Of a DNA stretch of 64,000 bases, positions 17,974 to 27,318 are shown in pieces. Made by a program: the position numbers and the translations under genes. The notes below the pieces were generated by a model. It saw nothing but the letters and a program-made list of their open reading frames with translations, searched no databases and was not told where the DNA came from. How positions within the stretch are numbered: the first letter of the stretch is position 1; each line of letters begins with the position of its first letter. The DNA comes from Bacteroides sedimenti (lineage in GTDB: Bacteria > Bacteroidota > Bacteroidia > Bacteroidales > Bacteroidaceae), in the NCBI RefSeq assembly GCF_040365225.1, contig NZ_AP028055.1, positions 2,852,001-2,916,000 of the forward strand, written 5' to 3'.

Positions 17974-20106
17974 TTATAATTTCTTAAGTCCTTTCATTTC
18001 ATCTGGAGTTTTTACCTCAATAATGCTAATAGCATAACCTCCACCCGGAGCAGCCTTGAGGGTAACCTTAGATTTATTTGTCACCACTTTTTTCTCTATT
18101 GTATAAGCCGAAGGATTCTTTTGATAATGAGCATCAGCAGCATCGCAATAGAAGGTTGCAATATACTTTTTTCCGGGTTCGAGGAAGTTAAACGACAATT
18201 TGGACTGGTGCCCATTCTCATCGCTGGTATTCCCCACAAACCAGTTGTTTGTTCCTTTTGCTTTGCGGGCTACTGTAATATAATCGCCCGGTTCTGCTTC
18301 CAAGTACTTGCTGTCATCCCAATCTACTGCCACATCTTTGATAAACTGGAATGCATCCAGGTGCTTATTATAGTTCTCAGGAAGGTCGGCAGCCATTTGT
18401 AATGGGCTATACATAGTTAAATAAAGTGCCAACTGGCGAACAAGCGTACTACGAACAAACGAGTGCTCTCCTTTGATGAAACTAATCTTGGTATCGAAAA
18501 TTCCCGGAGTGTAGTCCATCGGGCCCCCCATTAGACGGGTGAAAGGAAGGATAGTGGTATGATCGGGATTGTTTCCTCCAAAAGATTCATATTCCGTACC
18601 ACGGGCAGACTCATTCCCTATCAAGTTAGGATAAGTACGGCAAAGCCCAGTGGGACGCACAGCTTCGTGGGCATTAACCATAATTTTGTATTCGGCTGCC
18701 TTAGTAACTGCATAAAGATAATGATTCACCATCCACTGGCCATAATGGTATTCGCCACGTGGAATAATATTGCCTACATAACCACTCTTCACTGCATTAT
18801 AGCCATTGTCTACCATGAACTGGTATGCTTTGTCCATGTGGCGTTCGTAATTACGAACCGATGAAGAGGTTTCGTGATGCATCATCATTTTCACCCCTTT
18901 GGAAGCTGCATATCGGTGCAGTTCCTGAACATCGAAATCGGGGTAAGGAGTAACAAAGTCGAATACATAATCTTTTGATTTGCCAAACCAGTCTTCCCAG
19001 CCAACGTTCCATCCTTCTACCAAAACAGCATCGAATCCGTGCTTGGCAGCAAAATCGATATATTCTTTTACGTGCGCTGTATTAGCAGCATGCTTTCCGT
19101 TTGGTGTTACTTTTGAATAATCGGTAACTCCTAGTTTAACAGCCGGCAGGTCGGTGTAGGACCAAGTACTTTTCCCCGTAATCATCTCCCACCATACACC
19201 TACATATTTAACAGGCTTAATCCAAGAGGTATCGTCGTATTTACAAGGGTCGTTCAGGTTCAGGATTGTTTTTGAGGCAAGAATATCACGTGCATCATCG
19301 CTCACGATAACCGTACGCCAGGGCGACTGGCAGGGAGTTTGCAGATACCCTTTATCGCCAATGGCATCAGGGGTGAGCCATGATTCGAAAATCATATTCT
19401 TATCGTCCAGGTTGAGGTGCATGCAGGAGTAGTCTACCAGTGCCGCCTCGTGAATATTGATGTAAAGTCCGTCTTTGCTCTTCATCATCAGCGGAGTTTG
19501 CACTCCGGTAGGAGAGAAAGAAGTCTGGGAGGCATTTGAAGTGATAGCCGCTTTCATTTTTCCCCTGATTTCGGAAAGGTCGGATGTTACGGTACTATAC
19601 TCCTGAGTATCATAATCTCCTGGAAGCCAGAAAGCTTTATGGTCGCCTGCCATGGCAAACTGGGTACGTTCCTCTTTCACCACAAAATAATTGAGGTTTT
19701 TCTGTTGTGGGAACTCATAACGGAAACCTAAACCATCGTTGAACAACCGGAAACGGATTATGATATAACGGTCGGCCGATGGTTGGGTCAGGGTAGCAGC
19801 TAATTCATTATAGTTGTTACGGATGGTTTTAACCTCACCCCACACCGGATTCCAGTTTTGGTCGAAACTGCTTTTATCCACACTAGTTAGAACAAAATCT
19901 TTCAAAAGGCTAGGCCCTTCTTTCAGCTCCAACCCCAGCTTGCTCTCCTTGACAACGGGTTTGCCTTTAAAGGTAAGCTGATAAACAGGAACTCCTCCTG
20001 TTACTTCAAAAGTAAGTTCCAGGTTTCCGTTCGGGGACTTAATGGATTCTGCTTTTGCCACTATCACCGAACAGATTAAAAAAAGAAATAAGAATGCTTT
20101 TCTCAT
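17974..20106 (-). CDS. GH97 family alpha-glucoside hydrolase (SusB-like), exported
   Basis: A 710-residue glycoside hydrolase with a signal peptide (about 1-19, ending AKA). It has the N-terminal GH97 beta-sandwich, a central barrel with VLVEGWNVGWEDWFG and NAVKSGYVG, and the C-terminal domain. Glu481 (NAHEAVRPTG) and Glu505 (ARGTEYESFG) are 24 residues apart, the same spacing as the two catalytic glutamates of inverting SusB, so this is probably an inverting alpha-glucosidase rather than a retaining alpha-galactosidase type. The product would be glucose released from alpha-glucans in the periplasm. It follows the GH31 gene by 28 bases. Confidence 0.93.
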   Translation of the reverse strand: MRKAFLFLFLICSVIVAKAESIKSPNGNLELTFEVTGGVPVYQLTFKGKPVVKESKLGLELKEGPSLLKDFVLTSVDKSSFDQNWNPVWGEVKTIRNNYNELAATLTQPSADRYIIIRFRLFNDGLGFRYEFPQQKNLNYFVVKEERTQFAMAGDHKAFWLPGDYDTQEYSTVTSDLSEIRGKMKAAITSNASQTSFSPTGVQTPLMMKSKDGLYINIHEAALVDYSCMHLNLDDKNMIFESWLTPDAIGDKGYLQTPCQSPWRTVIVSDDARDILASKTILNLNDPCKYDDTSWIKPVKYVGVWWEMITGKSTWSYTDLPAVKLGVTDYSKVTPNGKHAANTAHVKEYIDFAAKHGFDAVLVEGWNVGWEDWFGKSKDYVFDFVTPYPDFDVQELHRYAASKGVKMMMHHETSSSVRNYERHMDKAYQFMVDNGYNAVKSGYVGNIIPRGEYHYGQWMVNHYLYAVTKAAEYKIMVNAHEAVRPTGLCRTYPNLIGNESARGTEYESFGGNNPDHTTILPFTRLMGGPMDYTPGIFDTKISFIKGEHSFVRSTLVRQLALYLTMYSPLQMAADLPENYNKHLDAFQFIKDVAVDWDDSKYLEAEPGDYITVARKAKGTNNWFVGNTSDENGHQSKLSFNFLEPGKKYIATFYCDAADAHYQKNPSAYTIEKKVVTNKSKVTLKAAPGGGYAISIIEVKTPDEMKGLKKL

Positions 20107-20134
20107 GGTAAAAAAATAATTATATTGAATTTGT

Positions 20135-22288
20135 TTAATTGATTCTGTATTTTGCAGAAAGCGAAACTGTTACGTTAGAGCCTCTAGTCCAACCGGATGC
20201 AAAGGTGCCTTTATCTGTAACAACAATAACCCGGTAGTTTCTCGCCACCGGATGTAGTTTCCCTGAAACAGGTTTTACAACAAGCGCGACAGATGCTCCT
20301 TTCTGTATTGCCGAAAAGGAGGAAAGAAGGTATTCTCCTTTCTGATATTGAAATCCGTCACCGGCATCTTCATACAGTGAGCCTTTTGCCATCCCGTGCT
20401 TATCAAGTGATACAACTAACGTTAGCGAATCAAGCTTATATTCAGTGGTATTCTGAATTACTTTTCCCATAGGAATGATGGCTCCTCCCCTTAACTTTAC
20501 ATCGGGCTGATACTTATCAGTCCGGCTATCTTCGCCTGTGAAGGAGATTGTTCGCCAGATTCCTTTTGGCAAAGCGGGTTTAACAGCCCATTTTGGTATT
20601 ACCAACAAATCGCTTCCCAGAAGAAAAGCCTGATCTTCTTTGCGCAAAGTAGTATCCTTAACATCAGCAAAGAATACCGGACGCATAACCGGCATGCCGT
20701 TTTGAGATGCTTCATGGAAGAGTGTATAGAAATAGGGAAGTAAACGGTATCTTCTGTTAAGCGCCGTACGCGAAACCTGTTCTATTTCGGGACCGAAAGC
20801 CCAAGGTTCTTTATTGTTGGCATTATTACTAGCATGACCTCTCATAAAAGGATAAAACGCGCCAAAGGCAATCCATTGTCCAAAAAGTTCGGGAGTTACA
20901 CTACGGGAAAATCCTCCTAAATCGGGTCCATTGAATGCCTGACCGGACAAGCCAAGGTTTAGCGACATTGGCACAGACATCTTCATATGATTTACAGTAG
21001 AAACATTATCGCCTGTCCAAGTGGCTCCGTAACGATGACTACCCAGAAAACCAGAACGGGATAAGATAAACGGACGCTTTTCAGGATTGGCTTTCAGGAT
21101 TCCTTCTTTTGATGCTTTAACCATCAGCATACCGTACACATTATGGTAGCGCAGGTGAGAACCCGAAGGCACTCCTTCGCCTCCTCTGTGGAGATTGTCT
21201 TCAGGCATTGTTCCGTCGGGGCCGTCAAAGACAGAGGGTTCATTCATATCGTTCCACACCCCGTCGATACCTGTTGCCATGAAATCTTTATAGAGTCCGC
21301 CCCACCAGTTCCGTGTTTCGGGCCTGGTAAAATCAGGGAAAGCACATTTCCCGGGCCAAACACTGCCGTTGTACTCCTTTCCATCATTGTTTAGCACCCA
21401 GTGCTTGCCTACACTCCCGGAATCATAAACAAAATAGCCCTTTTCGGCTTTTACACCAGGATCAATCATCCAAACAGACTTGAAGCCTTTTTGATGCAGG
21501 TAAGTATTTACACCTTTAGGATCGGGAATCTTATTTTTATCGAAAGTAAAGATCTTGAAATGATCCATGTAATCAATATCCATCCAGATTACATCGCATG
21601 GGAGTTGTTTAATCCTGAAAGTATCTGCCACGCTCTTTATCCGGGTATCGGGAACATAAGAGAACCGGCATTGCTGATATCCCAGCGACCAGAGAGGGGG
21701 CATGGAGATTCTTCCAATCAGGTTCGTCAATGTCCGGAGCACTTCCTGCGGAGAATCTCTCTTAATGACAATAACGCGAAAAGCAGGACCATCAGAAATA
21801 AATCGGATGCTATCGGTCAGTTCAATTTGCTGCTTCCAGGTATTATCGGCTATGATACCAAAAGCTGTACCATCGGCATTTACTCCCAACACCCAAGGGT
21901 GAGAATGATAAAGGCGCTTACCTTCATCTTTCTCGTACTCGCAATTATCTGTATTCCAAAGCGTAACCACGGTACCATTTCTTAGTAAAGGCCCAGTATT
22001 CTCTCCGGTTCCATAAAGACTGGTTCCTTTCGCAATGGGTAGAGTGGCATACGACTTCCTTCCTTTCAGATAGAAGTTTGGCCTAAGTTCCCAACCTGAA
22101 GGGACCTCTCCTGTCACAGCCGGTTCTTTCAATAACGCAAATGAAGGCTGATGGGCAGAAGAATCATAGTTCCGGGGATAAAAGACCGACACATTTTTTC
22201 CAATGAGTTTGCATGATTGTGCTACACAATGTATGGTTGATATAGAACATGCTGTCAACAGACAAATAAATACGGATTTCTTGATCAT
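20135..22288 (-). CDS. GH31 family alpha-glucosidase, exported
   Basis: A 717-residue glycoside hydrolase with an N-terminal signal peptide containing two cysteines (residues 14 and 21), so it could be a lipoprotein or simply periplasmic. It has the galactose-mutarotase-like N-domain, CDVIWMDIDYMD (231-242), the catalytic nucleophile Asp347 in WNDMNEP, the acid/base region TWTGDN, and GHASNN near residue 485. GH31 enzymes of this form release glucose from alpha-1,4/1,6-glucosides. It is the first gene of a two-gene operon with GH97. No SusC/SusD or regulator adjoins this pair. Confidence 0.93.
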   Translation of the reverse strand: MIKKSVFICLLTACSISTIHCVAQSCKLIGKNVSVFYPRNYDSSAHQPSFALLKEPAVTGEVPSGWELRPNFYLKGRKSYATLPIAKGTSLYGTGENTGPLLRNGTVVTLWNTDNCEYEKDEGKRLYHSHPWVLGVNADGTAFGIIADNTWKQQIELTDSIRFISDGPAFRVIVIKRDSPQEVLRTLTNLIGRISMPPLWSLGYQQCRFSYVPDTRIKSVADTFRIKQLPCDVIWMDIDYMDHFKIFTFDKNKIPDPKGVNTYLHQKGFKSVWMIDPGVKAEKGYFVYDSGSVGKHWVLNNDGKEYNGSVWPGKCAFPDFTRPETRNWWGGLYKDFMATGIDGVWNDMNEPSVFDGPDGTMPEDNLHRGGEGVPSGSHLRYHNVYGMLMVKASKEGILKANPEKRPFILSRSGFLGSHRYGATWTGDNVSTVNHMKMSVPMSLNLGLSGQAFNGPDLGGFSRSVTPELFGQWIAFGAFYPFMRGHASNNANNKEPWAFGPEIEQVSRTALNRRYRLLPYFYTLFHEASQNGMPVMRPVFFADVKDTTLRKEDQAFLLGSDLLVIPKWAVKPALPKGIWRTISFTGEDSRTDKYQPDVKLRGGAIIPMGKVIQNTTEYKLDSLTLVVSLDKHGMAKGSLYEDAGDGFQYQKGEYLLSSFSAIQKGASVALVVKPVSGKLHPVARNYRVIVVTDKGTFASGWTRGSNVTVSLSAKYRIN

Positions 22289-22314
22289 TCTATCGCTGTT
22301 AATTATATATTTTT

Positions 22315-22322
22315 CAAAAATA
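22315..22322 (-). promoter_or_regulatory. -7 box for the GH31-GH97 operon
   Basis: Minus-strand TATTTTTG, matching TAnnTTTG, 26 bases upstream of the GH31 start. Confidence 0.5.
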
Positions 22323-22340
22323 AAATTAAACTCATTAATA

Positions 22341-22356
22341 GCTGTTGATTAACAGC
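22341..22356. promoter_or_regulatory. Candidate operator: inverted repeat at the -33 region of the GH31 promoter
   Basis: GCTGTT-GATT-AACAGC is a perfect 6-4-6 inverted repeat. It lies 18 bases upstream of the -7 box, where the -33 element should be. A further half-site GCTGTTAATT is at 22295-22304, between the box and the gene. A regulator binding here could control the operon; none is encoded nearby. Confidence 0.45.
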
Positions 22357-22607
22357 AATTTTTTCCCGGATGCAAATCAAATAATTATTAATGATACATA
22401 ACTAATAGATGTGGTAAAAGAGGGAAAAGAGCAAATGCAAACGTTTTCACTGAACAGAGGTTAAACACGTATCTTTCAGTAAAAAAGTTGTTATATAAAA
22501 ATCCTTAAATTATGGCTTATACCTCACTTTTTATTTGTTTATTTGCACCAAATTCGGGTGATATGTGCCCATACATGAACACATTCACTCATGACGGATA
22601 TAAACAG

Positions 22608-23504
22608 ATGAATAAACTCACGATAAATGCATGTCCTCTTTGCGGCGGAACAAATCTTGATAAAAAGAAGACATGCACAGATTTTTATGCCTCAGGAGAG
22701 CAATTCGACCTTTATCAGTGCCGGGACTGCAGCTTCCTGTTTACGCAGGGAGTTCCTGTAGAAAAGGAGATTGGGAAATATTACGAGACACCCGATTATA
22801 TTTCTCACAGTGATACAAAGAAAGGGCTGATGAACGGAATTTACCACAAGGTACGAACTTATATGCTCCAAAAAAAGGCACAGCTGGTAAGTCAGGCCTC
22901 AGGAAAAAGTACAGGGCGGATTCTGGACATCGGAACTGGAACGGGATATTTCTCACATACAATGCAGCAGAAAGGATGGAATGTAAGTGCGGTAGAAAAA
23001 AGCGCTCAGGCACGTACATTTGCTAAAAAGAACTTTAACCTGGATGTAAAAGATGAATCGGGGCTACAGGAGTTTACGCCTGCATCGTTCGATGTTATCA
23101 CCCTATGGCACGTGATAGAGCATCTGGAAAATCTGAATGATACCTGGAAACGATTGCATGAACTGCTTTCCGAAAAGGGAACGCTCATTATTGCTGTTCC
23201 AAATTGTGGTTCTTACGATGCGCAAAAATACAAAGAATTCTGGGCTGCGTATGATGTTCCCCGCCATTTATGGCATTTCAATCCGGATACCATGAAGAGA
23301 TTCTGTGAAAAACATAATTTTGAAATGGTGGATCATTTACCGATGCCGTTTGATGCATTTTATGTCTCAATTCTGAGTGAGAAATATAAAAAGAATCCAT
23401 TCAGTTTTGTGAAAGGAATGTGTACTGGTGCCACTGCATGGATTCATTGCTTGAATAATAAGGATAAAAGCAGCTCGATTATTTATGTATTCAGAAAGAA
23501 ATAA
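22608..23504 (+). CDS. Zinc-ribbon class I SAM-dependent methyltransferase
   Basis: About 298 residues from the chosen start MNKLTINACPLCGG. The N-terminus has a four-cysteine zinc ribbon (CPLC then CRDC), followed by a Rossmann methyltransferase with motif I ILDIGTGTGYF and VITLWHVIEHLENL as motif IV. This UbiG/Methyltransf_13-like arrangement is common in enzymes that methylate sugars or surface glycans. The frame is open to 22512, and another ATG is at 22575, but the ribbon begins just after 22608. It ends 2 bases before ftsX, so it is probably the first gene of the ftsX-uppP-truB-queA-folK run. Confidence 0.8.
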   Translation: MNKLTINACPLCGGTNLDKKKTCTDFYASGEQFDLYQCRDCSFLFTQGVPVEKEIGKYYETPDYISHSDTKKGLMNGIYHKVRTYMLQKKAQLVSQASGKSTGRILDIGTGTGYFSHTMQQKGWNVSAVEKSAQARTFAKKNFNLDVKDESGLQEFTPASFDVITLWHVIEHLENLNDTWKRLHELLSEKGTLIIAVPNCGSYDAQKYKEFWAAYDVPRHLWHFNPDTMKRFCEKHNFEMVDHLPMPFDAFYVSILSEKYKKNPFSFVKGMCTGATAWIHCLNNKDKSSSIIYVFRKK

Positions 23505-23506
23505 AT

Positions 23507-24385
23507 ATGAAAAGTAAACATAACAACACTGTTTCATACTTTGATATTCAAAGTGTAACCTCCAGTATCAGTACCATGTTGGTATTACTCCTGTTGGGAC
23601 TGGTTGTTTTTTTTGTGTTATCGGCAAATAACCTTTCCGTATATGTACGCGAAAATATCAACTTTTCAATCCTGATCAGCGATGATATGGCTGAAGCCGA
23701 CATACTGAAAATGCAAAAGGAACTGAACAAAGAACCTTTCGTTAAAGAGTCAAGCTATATTTCTAAAGCACAGGCGCTTCGTGAACAAAGCGCTGCAATG
23801 GGGACCAATCCGGAAGAATTTCTGGGGTACAACCCATTCACCGCCTCACTGGAGGTAAAGCTGAACTCGGCATATGCCAACTCGGACAGTATTGCAAAAA
23901 TAGAGAAAAAGATAAAAAAGAATACAAATATCCAAGAGATACTATATCAAAAAGATCTGGTTGATTCGGTAAACAAGAATATTCGAAATATAAGCCTGGT
24001 ATTGCTGGCACTTGCAGGACTTCTGACGTTGATCTCTTTTGCCCTTATCAATAATACCATTCGCTTGACGATACATTCAAAAAGGTTTCTGATTCATACC
24101 ATGAAACTGGTGGGAGCCAGCTGGGGATTTATACGGAAACCTTTCCTGATAAGGAGTATCTGGGTAGGTTTAATTTCGGCAATAGCAGCAGATGCAATTC
24201 TTCTGGGGGGGGCTTATACACTGGTAAATTACGAACCGGAGCTAATCTCTATTGTCACAACCGATGTTCTGCTTATTGTTGCTTCCTCTGTACTGTTATT
24301 CGGAGTGATAATAACTTTTTTGTGCGCTTATCTGTCGATAAACAGATATTTAAGAATGAAAGCAAGTACACTTTATTATATTTAA
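23507..24385 (+). CDS. ftsX: Cell division protein FtsX
   Basis: A 292-residue ABC-type permease-like protein. There is one transmembrane segment near the N-terminus (about 22-42), a periplasmic domain (about 43-160), and three C-terminal transmembrane segments (about 165-285) around the conserved cytoplasmic loop LTIHSKRFLIHTMKLVGAS. FtsX with FtsE relays division signals to peptidoglycan hydrolases. No ftsE is adjacent, as is common in Bacteroidetes. It is followed by DUF3098 and uppP, an order conserved in the phylum. Confidence 0.92.
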   Translation: MKSKHNNTVSYFDIQSVTSSISTMLVLLLLGLVVFFVLSANNLSVYVRENINFSILISDDMAEADILKMQKELNKEPFVKESSYISKAQALREQSAAMGTNPEEFLGYNPFTASLEVKLNSAYANSDSIAKIEKKIKKNTNIQEILYQKDLVDSVNKNIRNISLVLLALAGLLTLISFALINNTIRLTIHSKRFLIHTMKLVGASWGFIRKPFLIRSIWVGLISAIAADAILLGGAYTLVNYEPELISIVTTDVLLIVASSVLLFGVIITFLCAYLSINRYLRMKASTLYYI

Positions 24386-24412
24386 AAACAGATAATTCAA
24401 AACAACAAGAAT

Positions 24413-24643
24413 ATGGACAAAAAGAAATTAGCTTTCGGTAAATCCAACTTTATCTTACTAGCAATAGGGATGGTTATTATTATTTTAGGCTTTATATTAA
24501 TGACAGGTCCTTCAACCACGGAGACAACTTTTCAGCCTGACATCTTCAGTGTCCGCAGAATCAAAGTGGCGCCTATGGTATGTTTCCTGGGATTTATTTT
24601 CATGATTTACGGCGTTGTACATAAACCTAAATCCGACAAGTAG
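24413..24643 (+). CDS. DUF3098 small membrane protein
   Basis: A 76-residue protein with two transmembrane segments (about 12-32 and 51-70) separated by a short loop with TGPSTTETTFQPDIFSVRRI. This pattern is the DUF3098 family found between ftsX and uppP in Bacteroidetes. No function is established. It ends 2 bases before uppP, so it is translated in the same run; a role with the division or undecaprenyl-phosphate machinery is only suggested by position. Confidence 0.85.
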   Translation: MDKKKLAFGKSNFILLAIGMVIIILGFILMTGPSTTETTFQPDIFSVRRIKVAPMVCFLGFIFMIYGVVHKPKSDK

Positions 24644-24645
24644 GA

Positions 24646-25539
24646 ATGGGAGATTTGACATTATTACAAACCATACTTATTGCAATTGTCGAAGGGTTGA
24701 CTGAATTCCTGCCTGTCTCCTCAACTGGTCATATGATTATTGTACAAAATATGCTGGGTGTTCAGAGCACTGAGTTTGTAAAGGCATTTACTGTAGTTAT
24801 TCAGTTTGGGGCAATTCTATCCGTTGTAGTACTTTACTGGAAAAAGTTTTTCAAACTGAATAAGTGCAAAATTATTGATAAACAGGCGACTTACAACAAA
24901 CCTTTTGGGGGAAGAGTTGTTGTTTATCTGAAAAGATTCCTCTATAAATTTGATTTTTACTGGAAGCTCTTGATTGCATTTATCCCGGCAGCTGTAATAG
25001 GCTTTATTTTTGGAGATAAGATTGATGAAATGCTGGAAAGTGTAACTGTAGTTGCTACAATGCTGGTAATAGGAGGAATATTTATGCTTTTTGTGGATAA
25101 AATTTTCACGGAGGTTGATGAAAGCAAAGGTGTGACTGAGAAAAAAGCCTTCAATATAGGGCTCTTTCAATGTATCGCCATGATACCGGGAGTTTCACGC
25201 TCTATGGCGACCATCGTTGGGGGAATGACACAAAAAATGTCACGTAAAACTGCTGCCGAATTCTCTTTTTTCCTGGCGGTTCCAACCATGTTTGCTGCTA
25301 CGGCCTATAAGTTGTTAAAGCTTTTTCTGGAACCCAACGGAATAGAGATTCTGAGCCAGAATGTAATGGCATTGATAGTTGGTAATGTGGTAGCTTTTAT
25401 TGTGGCATTGCTGGCTATTAAGTTTTTCATCAGCTTTGTAACCAAGTATGGCTTCAAGGCTTTTGGTTATTATCGCATCATTGTAGGAGGAATCATCTTG
25501 GTGATGATGTTTTTAGGACATAATTTAGAAATTGTTTAA
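24646..25539 (+). CDS. uppP: Undecaprenyl-diphosphatase (BacA-type)
   Basis: A 297-residue integral membrane phosphatase that converts undecaprenyl diphosphate to the monophosphate for cell-wall and surface-glycan synthesis. Both family motifs are present: EGLTEFLPVSSTGHM near residues 15-29 and PGVSRSMATIVGG in the second half. It is about 25-30 residues longer than the common form because of an insertion after the third helix (around residues 65-100, rich in Lys and Arg). Its stop overlaps the truB start by one base. Confidence 0.95.
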   Translation: MGDLTLLQTILIAIVEGLTEFLPVSSTGHMIIVQNMLGVQSTEFVKAFTVVIQFGAILSVVVLYWKKFFKLNKCKIIDKQATYNKPFGGRVVVYLKRFLYKFDFYWKLLIAFIPAAVIGFIFGDKIDEMLESVTVVATMLVIGGIFMLFVDKIFTEVDESKGVTEKKAFNIGLFQCIAMIPGVSRSMATIVGGMTQKMSRKTAAEFSFFLAVPTMFAATAYKLLKLFLEPNGIEILSQNVMALIVGNVVAFIVALLAIKFFISFVTKYGFKAFGYYRIIVGGIILVMMFLGHNLEIV

Positions 25540-26237
25540 TGAATTTTATTGAAGGAGAAGTTTTATGCTTCAACAAGCCACTGAAGTGGACATCTTTTAA
25601 TCTCGTGGCTAAAGTAAAATTTCCGCTACTGAGAAAACTGAGAATAAAAAAACTAAAGGTTGGCCATGCCGGAACGCTCGACCCCTTGGCAACAGGTGTA
25701 ATGATTATCTGTACCGGGAAAGCCACAAAGCGAATTGAAGAGTTCCAGTACAAAACAAAAGAGTATATTGCCACAATCATGCTAGGGGCTACCACTCCCT
25801 CTTATGATTTGGAAAAAGAGATTGATACCACCTACCCTACGGAGCATATCACTCGTGAGTTGGTTGAGGAAACATTGAAAAAATTCATTGGAAGCATTGA
25901 ACAGGTTCCACCAGCCTTCTCGGCCTGTAAAGTTGATGGCGAAAGAGCTTACGAATTGGCCAGAAAAGGGAAAGAGGTAGAACTAAAACCTAAGACTCTG
26001 GTGATTGACGAAATTGAGCTACTGGAATGTAACCTGCCCGAAATCAAAATACGGGTAGTATGCAGCAAAGGAACCTATATACGGGCATTGGCACGGGATA
26101 TTGGCGAAGCACTTAACAGCGGTGCACATCTTACAGGACTAATCCGCACACGGATTGGTGATATAAGATTAGAGGATTGCATGGAAATAGACCATTTTGT
26201 GGAATGGCTAGACAAACAAGAAATTGAAGTAAACTAA
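25539..26237 (+). CDS. truB: tRNA pseudouridine(55) synthase
   Basis: A 232-residue enzyme making pseudouridine 55 in the T-loop of tRNAs. The catalytic aspartate is Asp48 in GHAGTLDPLATGVM. The conserved KxTxxY region (RIEEFQYKTKEYIATI) and SKGTYIRALARDIG are also present. It is shorter than E. coli TruB and lacks most of the C-terminal PUA extension, which is usual in Bacteroidetes. It overlaps the uppP stop (TAATG) and is followed by queA after 16 bases. Confidence 0.96.
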   Translation: MNFIEGEVLCFNKPLKWTSFNLVAKVKFPLLRKLRIKKLKVGHAGTLDPLATGVMIICTGKATKRIEEFQYKTKEYIATIMLGATTPSYDLEKEIDTTYPTEHITRELVEETLKKFIGSIEQVPPAFSACKVDGERAYELARKGKEVELKPKTLVIDEIELLECNLPEIKIRVVCSKGTYIRALARDIGEALNSGAHLTGLIRTRIGDIRLEDCMEIDHFVEWLDKQEIEVN

Positions 26238-26253
26238 CGTAAAGAAAGAAAAT

Positions 26254-27312
26254 ATGAAACTGTCACAATTTAAATTTAAACTGCCCGAGGATAGAATTGC
26301 TTTGCACCCTGCAAAGTACAGAGACGAATCCCGTTTGATGGTTCTTCATAAGAAGACTGGTGAAATTGAACATAAAGTATTTAAGGATGTCCTGGATTAT
26401 TTTGATGATAAAGATGTCTTTATATTCAATGACACAAAGGTGTTCCCAGCTCGTCTTTACGGAAACAAAGAAAAGACCGGTGCCCGTATCGAGGTATTCT
26501 TACTGCGAGAACTGAATCAGGAACTGCGCTTATGGGATGTACTGGTTGATCCGGCTCGAAAAATCAGAATCGGGAATAAGCTCTACTTCGGTGATGACGA
26601 CTCAATGGTGGCCGAAGTAATTGATAATACAACTTCACGAGGACGTACATTGCGATTCCTTTATGACGGTCCTCACGAAGAGTTCAAAAAAGCACTCTAT
26701 GCATTGGGAGAGACACCTCTTCCACATTCCATCGTGAATCGCCCGGTAGAACCCGAAGATGAAGATAGATTCCAATCGATCTTTGCAAAACATGAAGGCG
26801 CGGTAACTGCACCAACTGCAGGTCTTCACTTCAGCCGAGAACTAATGAAACGCATGGAAATCAAAGGTATAGACTTTGCATTTATAACTATGCATGCCGG
26901 ATTGGGTAACTTCCGTGATATTGATGTGGAAGACCTTACCAAACATAAAATGGATTCGGAACAAATGACAGTTTCTGATGAAGCTGTCAGAATTGTCAAC
27001 AAGGCAAAAGATGAGAACAGAAACATCTGCGCAGTAGGTACAACAGTAATGAGAGCCATTGAAAGCACTGTAAGCACTGACGGACACTTAAAAACATTCG
27101 AAGGATGGACAAATAAATTCATATTCCCTCCTTATGAATTTACTGTGGCCAACTCCATGATTTCTAATTTCCACATGCCCCTGTCTACTCTATTAATGAT
27201 AGTAGCAGCATTTGGCGGTTATGATTTTGTAATGGATGCTTATCAGGTAGCATTAAAAGAAGAATACCGTTTTGGTACCTACGGTGATGCAATGCTGATT
27301 TTGGACAAATAA
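26254..27312 (+). CDS. queA: S-adenosylmethionine:tRNA ribosyltransferase-isomerase
   Basis: A 352-residue enzyme of the queuosine pathway that moves the ribosyl part of SAM to 7-aminomethyl-deazaguanine in tRNA to form epoxyqueuosine. It shows PEDRIALHPA at the N-terminus, VFNDTKVFPARL-like segment (IFNDTKVFPARL), GAVTAPTAGLHFS and the C-terminal NFHMPLSTLLMIVAAFGG, all QueA signatures. Length is normal. It sits between truB and folK in a tightly spaced run. Confidence 0.97.
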   Translation: MKLSQFKFKLPEDRIALHPAKYRDESRLMVLHKKTGEIEHKVFKDVLDYFDDKDVFIFNDTKVFPARLYGNKEKTGARIEVFLLRELNQELRLWDVLVDPARKIRIGNKLYFGDDDSMVAEVIDNTTSRGRTLRFLYDGPHEEFKKALYALGETPLPHSIVNRPVEPEDEDRFQSIFAKHEGAVTAPTAGLHFSRELMKRMEIKGIDFAFITMHAGLGNFRDIDVEDLTKHKMDSEQMTVSDEAVRIVNKAKDENRNICAVGTTVMRAIESTVSTDGHLKTFEGWTNKFIFPPYEFTVANSMISNFHMPLSTLLMIVAAFGGYDFVMDAYQVALKEEYRFGTYGDAMLILDK

Positions 27313-27318
27313 TTGGGA

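Noticed and set aside
21401..21985. 194-codon plus-strand frame inside the GH31 gene
   Set aside because: Long by chance; it lies opposite the conserved catalytic region and has no signal or domain.
22512..22607. N-terminal extension of the zinc-ribbon methyltransferase
   Set aside because: The added residues do not resemble the family and a weak promoter-like TTTATTTGC lies within them; the ribbon begins just after 22608.
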